64,000 nucleotides of DNA from Lysobacter niastensis (GTDB taxonomy: Bacteria > Pseudomonadota > Gammaproteobacteria > Xanthomonadales > Xanthomonadaceae). The stretch spans positions 124,001 through 188,000 of the forward strand of contig NZ_JADLZT010000001.1 in assembly GCF_015453285.1 (NCBI RefSeq), written 5' to 3'. Below the pieces are notes generated by a model. That model made no database searches. It was given only the letters and a program-made list of their open reading frames with translations, and had not been told where the DNA came from. Below are positions 25,267 through 34,241 of this stretch, piece after piece. The position numbers were made by a program, and so were the translations under genes. The first letter of the stretch is position 1. Each line of letters begins with the position of its first letter.

Positions 25267-27564
25267 ATGCAACCCGTCAGGAACACCCTGGCCGTGGCCC
25301 TGTCCACGGCCCTTTCTTTGGCCGTCTCCACCACATACGCAAGCCCCTCGGGCGTCGACTCGGCGCAGGGCGAATCGGATGTTCCGCTGATCGCCTCGGC
25401 GGCCGGCGGCATGAGCGAACTCGACCGCATCGTCGTCACTGCCACGCGCACCGAGCGGGCGATCGAGGACGTGCCGGCCACGGTCACGGCGATCGACCGC
25501 GAGGAAATGGACCGGCAGATCGTGCGCGACCTCAAGGACCTGTTCCGCTACGAGCCAGGCATCACCGTCACGTCCAGCTTCGGCCGCTTTGGCATCGGCA
25601 ACGTGCGCATCCGTGGCCTCGGCGGCAACCGCGTGCGCATGGAGACCGACGGCATCTCGGTGCCGGAGGCGTTCGCGATCGGCAGCTTTTCCAACGCCAA
25701 CCGCAACTTCGTTGACCTCGACACGCTCAAGCGCGTCGAAGTCGTGCGCGGCCCGGGCAGCACGCTCTACGGCTCCGATGCGCTGGGTGGCGTGGTGGCG
25801 TTCGAGACCAAGGACCCATCCGACTACCTCGCTGACGACAATCAGTACTTCGGCCTGAAGCTTGGCTTCGAGGGCGAGAACGATGGGCTGTTCGGCGGCG
25901 CCACGGCGGCGTTCGGCGGAGAACGCTGGTCGGGCCTGGTCGCTATCGGCCACCACCAGGGACAGGAGCGCGAGAACATGGGCGACGTGCGCAGCGATGA
26001 CTCGACGCGTACCGCGCCCAACCCGCAGAGCAGTGATGGTCGCAGCCTGCTGACCAAGCTGGTCTATGCCCCCGGTGAACACCAGCGTTTCAAGCTGACG
26101 GTGGAAGGCAACGAAGACCAGGCCGACACGGACGTACTGACTTCGCGCGGCGCTGCCGCCGCAGCGCCCGGGGCGCCGCAGGTGCGCACGCTCTCGCTGC
26201 TGGGCAACGACCACCAGACCCGGGCGCGCGTGTCGTTCGCGCACGAGATGGACGCCATCGAATCCGCCTTCGCAGACTCACTGAAGTGGCAGATCTATCG
26301 CCAGGACAGCGAGACCACGCAGCAGACCACTGAACAGCGCGTGTCCGTGGTCGCCGGCCGTCCGGTGAATCCGACGCAGCGCTTCCGCGAGTTCAATTTC
26401 GACCAGCGCCTGATCGGGGCCGAGGCGGTGCTGCACAAGGATTTCGACACCGGCTCGGTCGCGCACTCGCTGACTTACGGCCTCGACCTGACCCACACCG
26501 AAGTCCGCCAGAAGCGCGACGGCCGATCCACCAACCTCACTACCGGCGCCGTGACGAGCACGATCCTTCCCGACGTGTTCCCGGTGCGCGACTTCCCGGT
26601 GACGACCACGCGGCAGGCCGCGGTGTACGCGCAGGACGAAATCCTTTTCGCCGACGGCGCCTTTCGCCTGGTGCCCGGCGTGCGAGTCGATCATTACGAC
26701 CTCGGCACCGATGTCGACGCGATCTTCGCCGCCGACAATCCGGGCATCGCCGTCACCGGACTGACCGAGACCAGCGTGTCGCCGAAACTCGGCATGGTCT
26801 GGCATGTGGGCGGTGGCTGGTCGACATTCGGTGGCTACCAGCACGGCTTCCGCGCGCCGCCCTACAGCGACGTCAACATCGGCTTCACCAATTTCGCCTT
26901 CGGCTACACCGCCATCGCCAATCCCGACCTGAAGCCGGAGACCAGCGATGGCATCGAGCTGGGCGCGCGCTTCGGCAACGATGCCGTGCACGTGGAGGCA
27001 TCGGGTTACTACAACCGTTACGCCGACTTCATCGAGTCGCAGCGCTTCGTCGGCACCAACGCCCAGGGCTTGATGGTCTTCCAGTCGCAGAACATCGCCG
27101 ATGCGGAGATCCACGGCGTCGAGGCGCGTTTCGGCGTCGATCTCGGCGCCTGGTCCGACGCAATGGCCGGCTGGTCGCTGCGCGGCTCGGCGGCGTGGTC
27201 GAAGGGCGAGGACCGCAGCACCGGTGCACCGCTGGCGTCGATCGACCCGCTGCGCGCCACGCTCGGCATCGGCTATGACCACGAAAACTGGGGCGTTGAG
27301 CTGGCCGGGCGTTTCGCCGGCCGCCGCGACGATGTGCCGGTGGCGGCCGAGTTCGAAACGCCCGGCTACGGCGTCCTCGACTTGCTCGGCCATTGGGCCT
27401 TCGCGCCCGGCGCGGATGTCGACTTCGGCGTCTTCAACCTCGCCGACCGCAAGTACTGGGATGCGGGTGATGTGCCTTCCGGAGTGCTCGCCACGAGCGC
27501 CGTGCTCGACCGCTACACCAGCCCCGGCCGCAACGTCGGCGCCAGCGTGTCCTTCAGCTGGTGA
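25267..27564 (+). CDS. TonB-dependent heme/hemoglobin receptor
   Basis: The 765-residue outer-membrane receptor has a signal peptide, the TonB-box region LDRIVVTATRTERAIEDV, a plug with VRIRGLGGNRVRMETDG and RVEVVRGPGSTLYGSDALGG, and a barrel containing the heme-receptor motif pair FRAP (GFRAPPYSDV) and NPDL (IANPDLKPETS). It should bind heme or hemoproteins and pass heme inward using TonB. Its place after the Fur box and hemP supports this. No ABC heme permease or heme oxygenase is visible in the window. Confidence 0.93.
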   Translation: MQPVRNTLAVALSTALSLAVSTTYASPSGVDSAQGESDVPLIASAAGGMSELDRIVVTATRTERAIEDVPATVTAIDREEMDRQIVRDLKDLFRYEPGITVTSSFGRFGIGNVRIRGLGGNRVRMETDGISVPEAFAIGSFSNANRNFVDLDTLKRVEVVRGPGSTLYGSDALGGVVAFETKDPSDYLADDNQYFGLKLGFEGENDGLFGGATAAFGGERWSGLVAIGHHQGQERENMGDVRSDDSTRTAPNPQSSDGRSLLTKLVYAPGEHQRFKLTVEGNEDQADTDVLTSRGAAAAAPGAPQVRTLSLLGNDHQTRARVSFAHEMDAIESAFADSLKWQIYRQDSETTQQTTEQRVSVVAGRPVNPTQRFREFNFDQRLIGAEAVLHKDFDTGSVAHSLTYGLDLTHTEVRQKRDGRSTNLTTGAVTSTILPDVFPVRDFPVTTTRQAAVYAQDEILFADGAFRLVPGVRVDHYDLGTDVDAIFAADNPGIAVTGLTETSVSPKLGMVWHVGGGWSTFGGYQHGFRAPPYSDVNIGFTNFAFGYTAIANPDLKPETSDGIELGARFGNDAVHVEASGYYNRYADFIESQRFVGTNAQGLMVFQSQNIADAEIHGVEARFGVDLGAWSDAMAGWSLRGSAAWSKGEDRSTGAPLASIDPLRATLGIGYDHENWGVELAGRFAGRRDDVPVAAEFETPGYGVLDLLGHWAFAPGADVDFGVFNLADRKYWDAGDVPSGVLATSAVLDRYTSPGRNVGASVSFSW

Positions 27565-27607
27565 CCGCTCGCCACCCATGCCACGTGAATCCAGACACGA
27601 CACGACC

Positions 27608-28576
27608 ATGAAATCCAGACTCATTGCCACAGGCCTGGCGGGCCTGCTCACCTTTTCCACTCTCGCGCGTGCACACGACCATCCGGCGCAGACCGACACG
27701 GCCCGCGACCGCGCCTCGATCCTCGCCATGCAGGGCGAGTACATCGTCGACTTCGCCTTCGACGAAACGGTGCTGCTGCAGCCCGGCTACGAACGCCGCC
27801 CGGCGATGCGCAGCGGCGGCAACGAAACGGTCATCGTCGTCGAGGACACCCCGACGCGGATCGTCCTGCAGCACATCCTGGTCGACGAGAAGAGCGGCCA
27901 CGTGACCAAGCACTGGCGCCAGGATTGGACGTTCGAGTCGCAGAAGCGGTTCGAGTTCACCGCCGAACAGAGCTGGCAGGTGCACGCGATTCCGGCATCG
28001 CTGACCCGCGGTGCCTGGACCCAGTGTGTGTACGAGGTCAGCGACGCGCCTCGCTATTGCGGCACCGGGCGCTGGAACTACGAGAGCGGAAGCCCGACCT
28101 GGACCAGCGACCTGAGCTGGCGGCCACTGCCGCGCCGCGAGTACACGCAGCGCAGCGACTACAACGCAATCTCGGCGATCAACCGCCACACGCTGACGCC
28201 GGGCGGCTGGACCCACGAGCAGTTCAACACCAAGGTGCTGCGCAAGCCGGACGGCACGCAGGTCGAACTGGCGCGCGAGTTCGGATTCAACGATTACCAG
28301 AGGACAACCGACGTCGACTTCAAGCCGGCTTATCGTTACTGGGATGCCACGCGCAGCTACTGGTCAACGGTGCGCGCGCAGTGGGCGCGTTTCCTTGACC
28401 AGCCGCCGGGTCTGCACCTGAAGACGAAGATCGATGGCATGGCGATGATCATGCCGCTGTTCGAGCAGGCGGGCCGCGTGGAGAAGGGCGAGCGCGTCGA
28501 CGATGGCGAAATCGCGAAGGTGTTCGCGAAGTGGGTCGAGCCGCTGGCCGCGGACAAGCGCGCAGCGAGTCGCTGA
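27608..28576 (+). CDS. exported protein of the heme locus (DUF6607-like)
   Basis: The 322-residue protein has a signal peptide (MKSRLIATGLAGLLTFSTLARA) and a His-rich mature start (HDHPAQ). It has many Trp/Tyr residues (QDWTFESQKRFEFTAEQSW, SDLSWRPLPRREYTQRSDYN). From memory it resembles the DUF6607 family of Gram-negative exported proteins, whose function is unknown. It starts 43 bases after the receptor stop, so it is probably co-transcribed and may serve in the periplasm or outer membrane in heme handling. That role is inferred from position alone. Confidence 0.7.
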   Translation: MKSRLIATGLAGLLTFSTLARAHDHPAQTDTARDRASILAMQGEYIVDFAFDETVLLQPGYERRPAMRSGGNETVIVVEDTPTRIVLQHILVDEKSGHVTKHWRQDWTFESQKRFEFTAEQSWQVHAIPASLTRGAWTQCVYEVSDAPRYCGTGRWNYESGSPTWTSDLSWRPLPRREYTQRSDYNAISAINRHTLTPGGWTHEQFNTKVLRKPDGTQVELAREFGFNDYQRTTDVDFKPAYRYWDATRSYWSTVRAQWARFLDQPPGLHLKTKIDGMAMIMPLFEQAGRVEKGERVDDGEIAKVFAKWVEPLAADKRAASR

Positions 28577-28600
28577 CTTTCGGGGTTTAGCGGCCATCGT

Positions 28601-28620
28601 GCTGCCCACGGATGGGCAGC
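28601..28620. terminator. hairpin between convergent genes
   Basis: GCTGCCCA and TGGGCAGC form a perfect 8-bp stem around CGGA between the heme-locus protein and the PDZ gene, which converge here. The T-tract is weak on both strands, so its terminator role is tentative. Confidence 0.4.
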
Positions 28621-28645
28621 GCGGTAGCCATTCTTTACATGTGCA

Positions 28646-29824
28646 TCAGAGCAGCATCGTCAGCGCAGGGGCTTGCGGCGGCTTCGGCGGTGCCGGAGGC
28701 GCGGGCGGAGCGGGTACCGCTGCGGGGGCACCGATCGGCGCCGGCGCTGCAGGCGGTGCGGGCGGCGCCAGCGGAGCGGCAGGCGGTGCGGGCGGAGCCG
28801 GAGGCGCCGGCGGAACGGGGAGCTGCAACTGCGCCACCTTGGGCACCTTCACCTGCACGGTGCCGCTCTTGCGGTCGCGCAGATAGCTCACGCTGGCCTT
28901 GCTGTCGGCCGGCTTCTTGCGCAGCGCCGCCATCGCTTCGCGCGGCGAGTTCACGGCGGTACCGTCGATGCTCTGGATGACGTCGCCGGCCTGGAGCCCG
29001 GCCAGTTCCGGGCTGGTGCTCAACACCAGCACGCCGCGATCGGCACCGAAGTAGCGTCCCAGGTCCTTGTCGACGGTGGCGAGATTGAAGCCGCTCCAGC
29101 GGAACGCTTCGGTCAGCATCGGCAGTTTGCAGTCGCCGCCCTTGCAGTCGCCCATCGGGCCGAGTCGGATGATTTCGCTGCGCACCTGCGGCGCCACTAC
29201 CGGCGCGACGTGCATCTCGATCGCGTCGGTGTCCAGGTCCATGTCGGCACCGCCATTGGCGACGATGACGCGACGCTGCGGCATCAGCTGGCGCCCTTCC
29301 TGGTCGCGCATCAGCAGCACGCGGTCGCCCGGCTGCGGCGTGGCTTTCACGGTTGCGCTGCGGCCGTCGCGTTCATAGGTCAGCGCGACCGGCGTCTTGG
29401 TGTCGAGGTGGCTCAGTTGTTCGCGCGCGTGTGCCAGCCGGTCCTCGGACGTCTTGTCGGCCAGGGTCTTGCCATTGATCGCGGTGATGCGGTCGCCGCT
29501 GCGCAGGCCGGCCTTGGCGGCGCCGCTTTCCGGCGTGACCGCGGCGACGCGGACGCCGGTGCCGGAATCCGGCTCCAGCACGACGCCGATCACCGGTCGC
29601 GATTCGAAGCGGCGCTCGAAGACGAACGAGTGGGCTTCGCCGCCCTGTTCGCGGGAAAGTTCGGCCACGCGCCGTGCCGCGCGATCGAGGTCGGCGCGCG
29701 CGTCGGCCAGTTCCTTGGCCTTGGCCGCATCGGTCGTGGTCTTGTCCTGCGCACCGGCCGCACAGGCGAGCAGCAGGCCGATCGACAAGGCGAGCAGGGC
29801 CGGCTTGGCTGATTTGATTGTCAT
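28646..29824 (-). CDS. exported two-PDZ protein with Pro/Ala-rich tail
   Basis: The 392-residue protein starts with a lipoprotein-like signal (LALSIGLLLACAAGAQ, with Cys at the end). It carries a coiled segment (about 33-60) and two PDZ domains (about 75-165, IGVVLEPDSGTGVRVAAVTPESGAAKAG; and about 245-335, YFGADRGVLVLSTSPELAGLQAGD). The tail of roughly 55 residues is almost only Pro and Ala. No protease triad is present, so it is probably an adaptor or sensor rather than a protease. It lies 41 bases after the anti-sigma-like gene on the same strand, in line with a role in envelope-stress signalling. Confidence 0.8.
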   Translation of the reverse strand: MTIKSAKPALLALSIGLLLACAAGAQDKTTTDAAKAKELADARADLDRAARRVAELSREQGGEAHSFVFERRFESRPVIGVVLEPDSGTGVRVAAVTPESGAAKAGLRSGDRITAINGKTLADKTSEDRLAHAREQLSHLDTKTPVALTYERDGRSATVKATPQPGDRVLLMRDQEGRQLMPQRRVIVANGGADMDLDTDAIEMHVAPVVAPQVRSEIIRLGPMGDCKGGDCKLPMLTEAFRWSGFNLATVDKDLGRYFGADRGVLVLSTSPELAGLQAGDVIQSIDGTAVNSPREAMAALRKKPADSKASVSYLRDRKSGTVQVKVPKVAQLQLPVPPAPPAPPAPPAAPLAPPAPPAAPAPIGAPAAVPAPPAPPAPPKPPQAPALTMLL

Positions 29825-29864
29825 GGTGTGTCCCGTCTGCGTTGGGTTGCGATGGTTGGGGGGT

Positions 29865-30737
29865 TCAATCGACGCTGACCAGCGCGCCGTCGTAGCTTTC
29901 GCCTTGAGCGGCCAGCCAGAGCTGGGTGGTTTCGACGCCGGCCAGTTCGCGCAGCGTCTGCACGCGCTCGCGCCACAGGGCTTCGTGCTGCTCGGTCGTC
30001 AGCGTGGCGCTTTGGGTGAGTCCGGCATCGATCAGGCCGACACGCTGGTCGAGTTCGGCGGTCATCACGGTGGCTGCGGCGCTCCCCACGCGTTCGTCGC
30101 GCGTCATCGCGATAAGCGCTTCCAGACGTGCGGACTCGGCCTGAAGTTGCAGCAATGCATCGCTGGGGCTGCTGGTGGACTTCGATGCGTCAACGGTCGC
30201 GACGGCAGCGGCCGTGCCTGCCGATGCGGGCTCGTCCGAGGCGGCGATCGATGCGGCCGGCGCAAGAGTGGTCGGCGCGGGTGTGGACGGCGGCTTCTTC
30301 GGCGTGCTGCGCGCGATCCGGTGTGGCGTCCTGGCCGCTGCTTGCCGTTCCGCAACGCTCGCCGTCGCCTCGCTCGAGGGCGAATCGACGGCTGGCGTGA
30401 GGGCCGGGGCCGGAAGTGGGGTAGATGCCTTCGCAGCTTCGTTGCGCGGCACGGTGGCATCAGGAACGTCCGCTACGGCGACAGAAGGGCTGGCCGGTGC
30501 CTGCGTATCGCGCTCGCGCATCAGCATCACCGGGGCCAGCGCGACCAGCGCCAGTGCCGCGGCGATCGCCAGCCAGCGCATGCGGCGCGGGACTGGATGC
30601 TTCGCACCGGTTTGTTGGTCGAGCGCACGCGACAGCCGCTGCCAGCCATCGGCCGGCGGCACTTCCAGCGGAAGCGAGGCGAACGCGCCGCTCCAGTCGC
30701 CGGAGGACAGGGGGTGCGGATGGGCAGTGTCAGGCAT
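29865..30737 (-). CDS. membrane-anchored anti-sigma-factor-like protein
   Basis: The 290-residue protein has a cytoplasmic N-terminus of about 50 residues, one membrane helix (about 53-73, RWLAIAAALALVALAPVML) and a long low-complexity Ala/Pro/Thr/Ser linker. A helical periplasmic end follows (about 200-290, EQHEALWRERVQTLRELAGVE). No zinc-binding HxxxCxxC motif is seen. Its start overlaps the end of the ECF sigma gene by 8 bases, the usual layout for a cognate anti-sigma factor. Confidence 0.7.
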   Translation of the reverse strand: MPDTAHPHPLSSGDWSGAFASLPLEVPPADGWQRLSRALDQQTGAKHPVPRRMRWLAIAAALALVALAPVMLMRERDTQAPASPSVAVADVPDATVPRNEAAKASTPLPAPALTPAVDSPSSEATASVAERQAAARTPHRIARSTPKKPPSTPAPTTLAPAASIAASDEPASAGTAAAVATVDASKSTSSPSDALLQLQAESARLEALIAMTRDERVGSAAATVMTAELDQRVGLIDAGLTQSATLTTEQHEALWRERVQTLRELAGVETTQLWLAAQGESYDGALVSVD

Positions 30738-31383
30738 GGGCCCTCTCCCGGGACGGTCCGGCCGAAGCCGGTTCAAGCAGTTCGCGCAGGCGGCGGCTGC
30801 CGCGCGCGAGTTGCGATTTGGAGAAGCTCGGCGTTCGTTCCATCAGCGCGGCGATCTCCTCGTGGGTGTATCCCTCGGCGTGGTACAGCCACAGCACGCT
30901 GCGGGTGGCCGAAGGCAACTGGTTGAGGGCGCGCGTCAGCGCCGCCGCATCGGCGGCCGCCGCGGGCAGCGGCCCCGGGTCGGCCACGATCGCGCCCGCG
31001 CCGCCTTCGTCGCCGTCGAGGGCCACGTCCAGGGCATGCCGGCGCTGGCTGCGCAGGCGCATCAGCGCCTCGTTGACGGCGATCTGCCGCAGCCAGCCCC
31101 AGAACGGGCTGCCCTGGCTGCCGCGGAAATCGGCGATCTTGCCGAGCACCTTGAGCATGGTTTCCTGCAGCACTTCTGCCGCCTCCTCGCGATCGCCGGC
31201 GATCCGCATGGCCAGCGTGAACACGGGCCGTTCGAACCAGCGGTACAGCTGCTCGAATGCCGCCCGCTCGCCCGCGCGCGCGCGCGCCAGCAGGGCGTCG
31301 GGCACGTCGATGGCGAAGCTGCTGCGGGGGCAGGCCGTCGCCGGCGGCGTGTTCGGGGCGGTGGTCGGTGGCATGTCACTCAT
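30730..31383 (-). CDS. ECF RNA polymerase sigma factor
   Basis: The 217-residue protein has sigma2 (about 40-110: FEQLYRWFERPVFTLAMRI, EEAAEVLQETMLKVL, FWGWLRQIAVNEAL) and sigma4 (about 150-205: YHAEGYTHEEIAALMERTPSFSKSQLARGSRRL). It heads an operon with an anti-sigma-like membrane protein and a PDZ protein. The ATG at 31383 is preferred over the in-frame one at 31440. It diverges from the stomatin-like gene. Confidence 0.88.
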   Translation of the reverse strand: MSDMPPTTAPNTPPATACPRSSFAIDVPDALLARARAGERAAFEQLYRWFERPVFTLAMRIAGDREEAAEVLQETMLKVLGKIADFRGSQGSPFWGWLRQIAVNEALMRLRSQRRHALDVALDGDEGGAGAIVADPGPLPAAAADAAALTRALNQLPSATRSVLWLYHAEGYTHEEIAALMERTPSFSKSQLARGSRRLRELLEPASAGPSRERAHA

Positions 31384-31478
31384 CTGGATGCAGCGGTGGG
31401 CCAAACCGTCGCAGGGGGTCGCTGGACCCGAATGGCCCAACTCCTATACTCGGTCCCAATACAGGGAGGAGAGGCACC

Positions 31479-32438
31479 ATGTCGTTGGGATCGCTGTTGG
31501 CGGTGGTCGTGCTGGTCGCGGGCGTGATCATCCTGTTCAAGACCGTGAGGATGGTGCCGCAGGGCTACGAGTGGACCGTCGAACGCTTCGGAAAGTACAC
31601 CCATACGATGGACCCGGGGCTGCATTTCCTGATCCCGATCGTCTACGGCGTCGGCCGCAAGATCAACATGATGGAGCAGGTGCTGGAGGTTCCCAGCCAG
31701 GACGTCATCACCAAGGACAACGCGGTGGTGAAGGTCGACGGCATCGTCTTCTTCCAGGTGCTCGACGCCGCCAAGGCGGCCTATGAAGTGGCGCAGCTGG
31801 AAGTGGCCATCCTCAACCTGGTGATGACCAACATCCGTACCGCGATCGGCTCGATGGACCTGGACGAGTCGCTGTCCAAGCGCGACGAGATCAACACCAA
31901 GGTGCTGATGGCGGTCGATGCCGCGACCCATCCGTGGGGCCTCAAGGTCAACCGCATCGAACTGAAGGACATCCAGCCGCCGCGCGACCTGGTCGACTCG
32001 ATGGCACGCCAGATGAAGGCCGAGCGCGAGAAGCGCGCCAACGTGCTGGAAGCCGAGGGCTTCCGCCAGGCCGCGATCCTCAAGGCAGAAGGCGAGAAGC
32101 AGTCGGTGATCCTGGAGGCCGAAGGCCAGAAGGAAGCAGCGTTCCGCCAGGCCGAGGCGCGCGAGCGCCTGGCCGAGGCCGAGGCCAAGGCGACGCAACT
32201 GGTGTCCGACGCCATCGCCACCGGCAATGTCCAGGCGATCAACTACTTCGTCGCGCAGAAGTACATCGAGGCGTTCAAGGCACTGGCCGAGGCGCCGAAC
32301 CAGAAGTTCGTGATGATGCCGATGGAGTCCGCTGGCGTGATCGGATCGATCGCCGGCATCGCCGAACTGGCCAAGGAAGCGCTGGACCGGCAGCCGTCGC
32401 GCGGCGCCGTGCCGCCGTTGCCTCGCGCGGGGGGCTGA
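31479..32438 (+). CDS. SPFH/stomatin-family membrane protein (QmcA type)
   Basis: The 319-residue protein has one N-terminal membrane helix (about 5-24), an SPFH/band-7 domain (about 25-190, RMVPQGYEWTVERFGKYTHT, ITKDNAVVKVDGIVFFQV) and a long helical Ala/Glu-rich coiled coil (about 190-270). Such proteins form large ring assemblies that organise membrane microdomains and regulate proteases. A strong AGGGAGGAGAGG precedes the ATG and a TATACT -10 lies at 31445. It is paired with an NfeD gene 4 bases downstream, as in most bacteria. Confidence 0.92.
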   Translation: MSLGSLLAVVVLVAGVIILFKTVRMVPQGYEWTVERFGKYTHTMDPGLHFLIPIVYGVGRKINMMEQVLEVPSQDVITKDNAVVKVDGIVFFQVLDAAKAAYEVAQLEVAILNLVMTNIRTAIGSMDLDESLSKRDEINTKVLMAVDAATHPWGLKVNRIELKDIQPPRDLVDSMARQMKAEREKRANVLEAEGFRQAAILKAEGEKQSVILEAEGQKEAAFRQAEARERLAEAEAKATQLVSDAIATGNVQAINYFVAQKYIEAFKALAEAPNQKFVMMPMESAGVIGSIAGIAELAKEALDRQPSRGAVPPLPRAGG

Positions 32439-32442
32439 CGCG

Positions 32443-32880
32443 ATGCAGTGGAACTGGGAAACGGTGACGTGGGCGGCGGTGACGCTGCTGCTGTTTGCCG
32501 CCGAGGCATTGGCGCCGGGCGCATTCATGCTGTGGCTCGGCTTTGCCGCAGCGGTGGTGTTCGTGCTGGTGCTGCTGGTGCCGGGGGTTCCGGTGCTGGC
32601 GCAGGTCGCGGTGTTCGTCGTGCTCAGCTTCGTCTCGATCCAGGTGTACCGCACCTGGTTCCGCGGCCGCGAGCGCAAGAGCGACCAGCCCGCGCTGAAC
32701 CGCCGCACCGCCGCCCTGGTCGGACGCGTGGTGCCGCTGGACCGCGCCATCGTTGCCGGACACGGGCGCGTGCAGATCGCCGATGCATTCTGGGACGTCA
32801 CCGGTCCGGAACTGCCGGCCGGCACCAGTGTGCGCATCGTGGCGGCCGACGGAATGACGCTTCGGGTCGAGCCGCTGTAA
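32443..32880 (+). CDS. NfeD-family membrane protein
   Basis: The 145-residue protein has three closely spaced membrane helices (about 8-65) followed by a soluble OB-fold domain (about 85-145, LVGRVVPLDRAIVAGHGRVQIADAFWDV, ending GMTLRVEPL). This is the short, protease-less NfeD1b form that partners stomatin-like proteins. It starts 4 bases after the stomatin stop, so the two are translated together and likely form one membrane complex. Confidence 0.92.
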   Translation: MQWNWETVTWAAVTLLLFAAEALAPGAFMLWLGFAAAVVFVLVLLVPGVPVLAQVAVFVVLSFVSIQVYRTWFRGRERKSDQPALNRRTAALVGRVVPLDRAIVAGHGRVQIADAFWDVTGPELPAGTSVRIVAADGMTLRVEPL

Positions 32881-32984
32881 CGCCAGCAATCCGCCGGCCA
32901 CGTGCGCCGGCGTATGCGAAGCGGGCCGGCGAGGGCCCGCCGCATCTGGGATAATGCCGGGCTCACTCCACGCAAGGCCCGGCC

Positions 32985-34091
32985 ATGATCCAGAAGACCA
33001 TCCTCAACGACGCCCACCGCGCTCTCGGCGCCAAGATGGTCGACTTCGGCGGTTGGGACATGCCGATCCACTACGGCTCGCAGATCGACGAGCACCACCT
33101 GGTGCGCAGCGACGCGGGCATGTTCGACGTCAGCCACATGACCGTGGTCGACCTGAAGGGCGAGCGCGTGCGCGACTTCCTGCGCAACCTCGTCGCCAAC
33201 TCGGTCGACAAGCTCAAGGTGCCGGGCAAGGCGCTCTACACCTGCATGCTCAACCCGCAGGGCGGCGTGATCGACGACCTGATCATCTATTTCCGTAACG
33301 ACGGGTTCTTCCGCCTGGTGGTCAACGCCGCCACGCGCGAGAAGGACCTGGCGTGGATCACCGAGCAGGCCAAGGCGTTCGACGTGAAGGTCAGCGAGCG
33401 CCCCGACTTCGGCATGGTTGCCGTGCAGGGCCCGAGCGCACGCGAGAAGGTGATCGGCCTGCTGCGCGAGGAAGACCGCGCCGCCATCACCAAGCTCGGC
33501 AAGTTCGCCGCGGGCGAGGCGAAGACGGTCAGCGGTATCGACGTGTTCGTCGCCCGCACCGGCTACACCGGCGAGGACGGCTTCGAGGTCGTCGTGCCGG
33601 AAGCGCAGACCGTCGCGTTCTGGAACGAGCTGCTGGGTGCCGGCGTGAAGCCCGCCGGGCTCGGCGCGCGCGACACCCTGCGCCTGGAAGCCGGCATGAA
33701 CCTCTACGGCCAGGACATGGACGATGCCGTCTCGCCGTACGAAGCCGCGCTGGCCTGGACCGTCGCGCTCGACGAAGGCCGCGACTTCATCGGCCGCGGC
33801 GCGCTGGAAGCGCAGAAGGCCACGGGCGTGCCGCGCCAGATGATCGGCCTGGTGATGGACGAGAAGGGCGTGCTGCGCCACGGCCAGAAGGTGCTGACCG
33901 ACAACGGCGAGGGCGAGATCCTGTCCGGCACGTTCTCGCCGACGCTGGGCAAGGCGATCGCGTTCGCGCGCGTGCCGGCCGGTGCTCCGGGCAACGTCCG
34001 CGTCGACATCCGCGGCAAGGAAGTGCCGGTGCGCGTGGTGAAGTTCCCGTTCGTGCGCGATGGCCAGGCGCAGGAAGGCGTGCTCGGCTGA
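32985..34091 (+). CDS. gcvT: glycine cleavage system T protein (aminomethyltransferase)
   Basis: The 368-residue protein transfers the methylene group from the H-protein-bound intermediate to tetrahydrofolate and releases ammonia. It starts with [24 protein letters not shown] and has MFDVSHMTV, the [11 protein letters not shown] signature and the folate-binding Asp region [20 protein letters not shown]. gcvH lies 8.3 kb downstream, not adjacent; gcvP is not in the window. A GATAAT at 32950 is a likely -10. No glycine riboswitch was recognised. Confidence 0.95.
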   Translation: MIQKTILNDAHRALGAKMVDFGGWDMPIHYGSQIDEHHLVRSDAGMFDVSHMTVVDLKGERVRDFLRNLVANSVDKLKVPGKALYTCMLNPQGGVIDDLIIYFRNDGFFRLVVNAATREKDLAWITEQAKAFDVKVSERPDFGMVAVQGPSAREKVIGLLREEDRAAITKLGKFAAGEAKTVSGIDVFVARTGYTGEDGFEVVVPEAQTVAFWNELLGAGVKPAGLGARDTLRLEAGMNLYGQDMDDAVSPYEAALAWTVALDEGRDFIGRGALEAQKATGVPRQMIGLVMDEKGVLRHGQKVLTDNGEGEILSGTFSPTLGKAIAFARVPAGAPGNVRVDIRGKEVPVRVVKFPFVRDGQAQEGVLG

Positions 34092-34114
34092 GTTGCCGCA
34101 CGAAGTGAAAGAGC

Positions 34115-34150
34115 AAAAAGAAGCCGGCGAAAGCCGGCTTCGAGTTTTTT
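34115..34150 (+). terminator. intrinsic terminator after gcvT
   Basis: GAAGCCGGC and GCCGGCTTC form a 9-bp stem (34120-34128 with 34133-34141) around the stable tetraloop GAAA. GAG and six T follow on the plus strand. An A-run on the 5' side makes it usable in both directions, so it may also serve the convergent subtilase gene. Confidence 0.9.
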
Positions 34151-34241
34151 CGGGCATCCAGCCCGGGGCTTCCCTGCTTCGCGAGAGATGACAGGCGACC
34201 GGCGCGACGCCATGGGGAGAGGTTCGCCGCGCCGGACGCCG

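Noticed and set aside
32881-32984. Glycine riboswitch upstream of gcvT
   Set aside because: Only GC-rich hairpins are seen; the conserved glycine-aptamer blocks are missing and the leader is too short for a tandem aptamer.
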